DNA of 6,226 nucleotides from Candidatus Dormiibacterota bacterium (lineage in GTDB: Bacteria; Chloroflexota; Dormibacteria; Aeolococcales; Bog-877): contig JASHRA010000035.1 of NCBI GenBank assembly GCA_030038765.1, positions 1 through 6,226 on the forward strand, in the 5' to 3' direction. The notes under the pieces are model-generated. The model was given only the letters and a program-made list of their open reading frames with translations. It was not told the origin of the DNA and made no database searches. Shown here piece after piece: positions 6,001 to 6,226 of the stretch. The translations under genes were made by a program, and so were the position numbers. The first letter of the stretch is position 1. Every line of letters begins with the position of its first letter.

Positions 6001-6226
6001 GGAAGCCGCCGTCCCCGGCCCGCAGCTCGCCGCCACGCACGGAAGGAGATGCCTACCGGCCACGTCGATCGGTTCAGCCTCGGCTCACCGAGTGGCCATC
6101 CGACCGAGCTCTGCACCGAGGCGAACCAACCAGAGCGTCCTCGGCTGAGGCAGGTCACTGGACATCACTACCTGGGGTCCAGCGGCGCGAGTTGCTATCC
6201 ATCCGAAAAGACGGACCAATGACGAG

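Larger units (their letters stand above)
5882..6226. other. Upstream region of the membrane-protein gene; no supported gene
   Basis: The stretch up to the window edge shows no coding frame with recognisable motifs on either strand. It holds the palindrome at 5986-6000 and, on the minus strand, a TTGACT at 5966-5961 that resembles a -35 box but has no acceptable -10 box 16-19 bases downstream. A plus-strand ATG at 6219 near the right edge could open a divergent gene, but only two full codons are visible. Confidence 0.5.

Noticed and set aside
6049..6222. Possible small gene starting at ATG 6049 after GGAAGGAG
   Set aside because: The purine-rich stretch touches the ATG with no spacer, the 57-residue translation has no motif, and third-position base use does not match the real genes.
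6219..6226. ATG at the right edge as start of a divergent gene
   Set aside because: Only eight bases are visible and the upstream purine stretch is weak; it cannot be supported.

Overview
The window is a stretch of GC-rich bacterial DNA (roughly two thirds G+C by eye, strong G/C preference at third codon positions, frequent GTG/TTG starts). It suits an actinobacterium-like or similar high-GC soil lineage, but nothing here fixes the taxon. No RNA genes, mobile elements or CRISPR arrays are visible.

Layout. (1) Positions 1-267, plus strand: the C-terminal end of an enoyl-CoA hydratase/isomerase, cut by the window edge and followed by a GC-rich hairpin at 296-322 that may terminate it. (2) 397-1149, plus strand: a soluble family-2 glycosyltransferase of the polyprenyl/dolichol-phosphate-sugar synthase type. 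(3) 1150-1238: a convergent gap with two small hairpins. (4) 1239-4189, minus strand: a compact three-gene unit transcribed in the order nucleotide-sugar dehydrogenase, second family-2 glycosyltransferase, NAD-dependent sugar epimerase/dehydratase. The first two genes overlap by the four bases TTGA and the last two are 6 bases apart. (5) 4190-4567: a 378-base gap with GC hairpins and no convincing gene. (6) 4568-5881, minus strand: a polytopic membrane protein of a GT-C-like family of unknown function. (7) 5882-6226: upstream region of that gene, with a perfect 15-base palindrome at 5986-6000 and no supported gene.

How the genes may work together (inference): the dehydrogenase would oxidise a nucleotide sugar to a uronic acid form. 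The epimerase/dehydratase would alter that sugar or another one, and the two GT2 enzymes would transfer sugars to a lipid carrier or growing glycan on the cytoplasmic face. The membrane protein could use a lipid-linked sugar on the outer face. This looks like part of a cell-surface polysaccharide or glycolipid locus. The exact sugars and product cannot be read from the sequence. The enoyl-CoA hydratase belongs to unrelated acyl-CoA metabolism and marks the edge of the locus.
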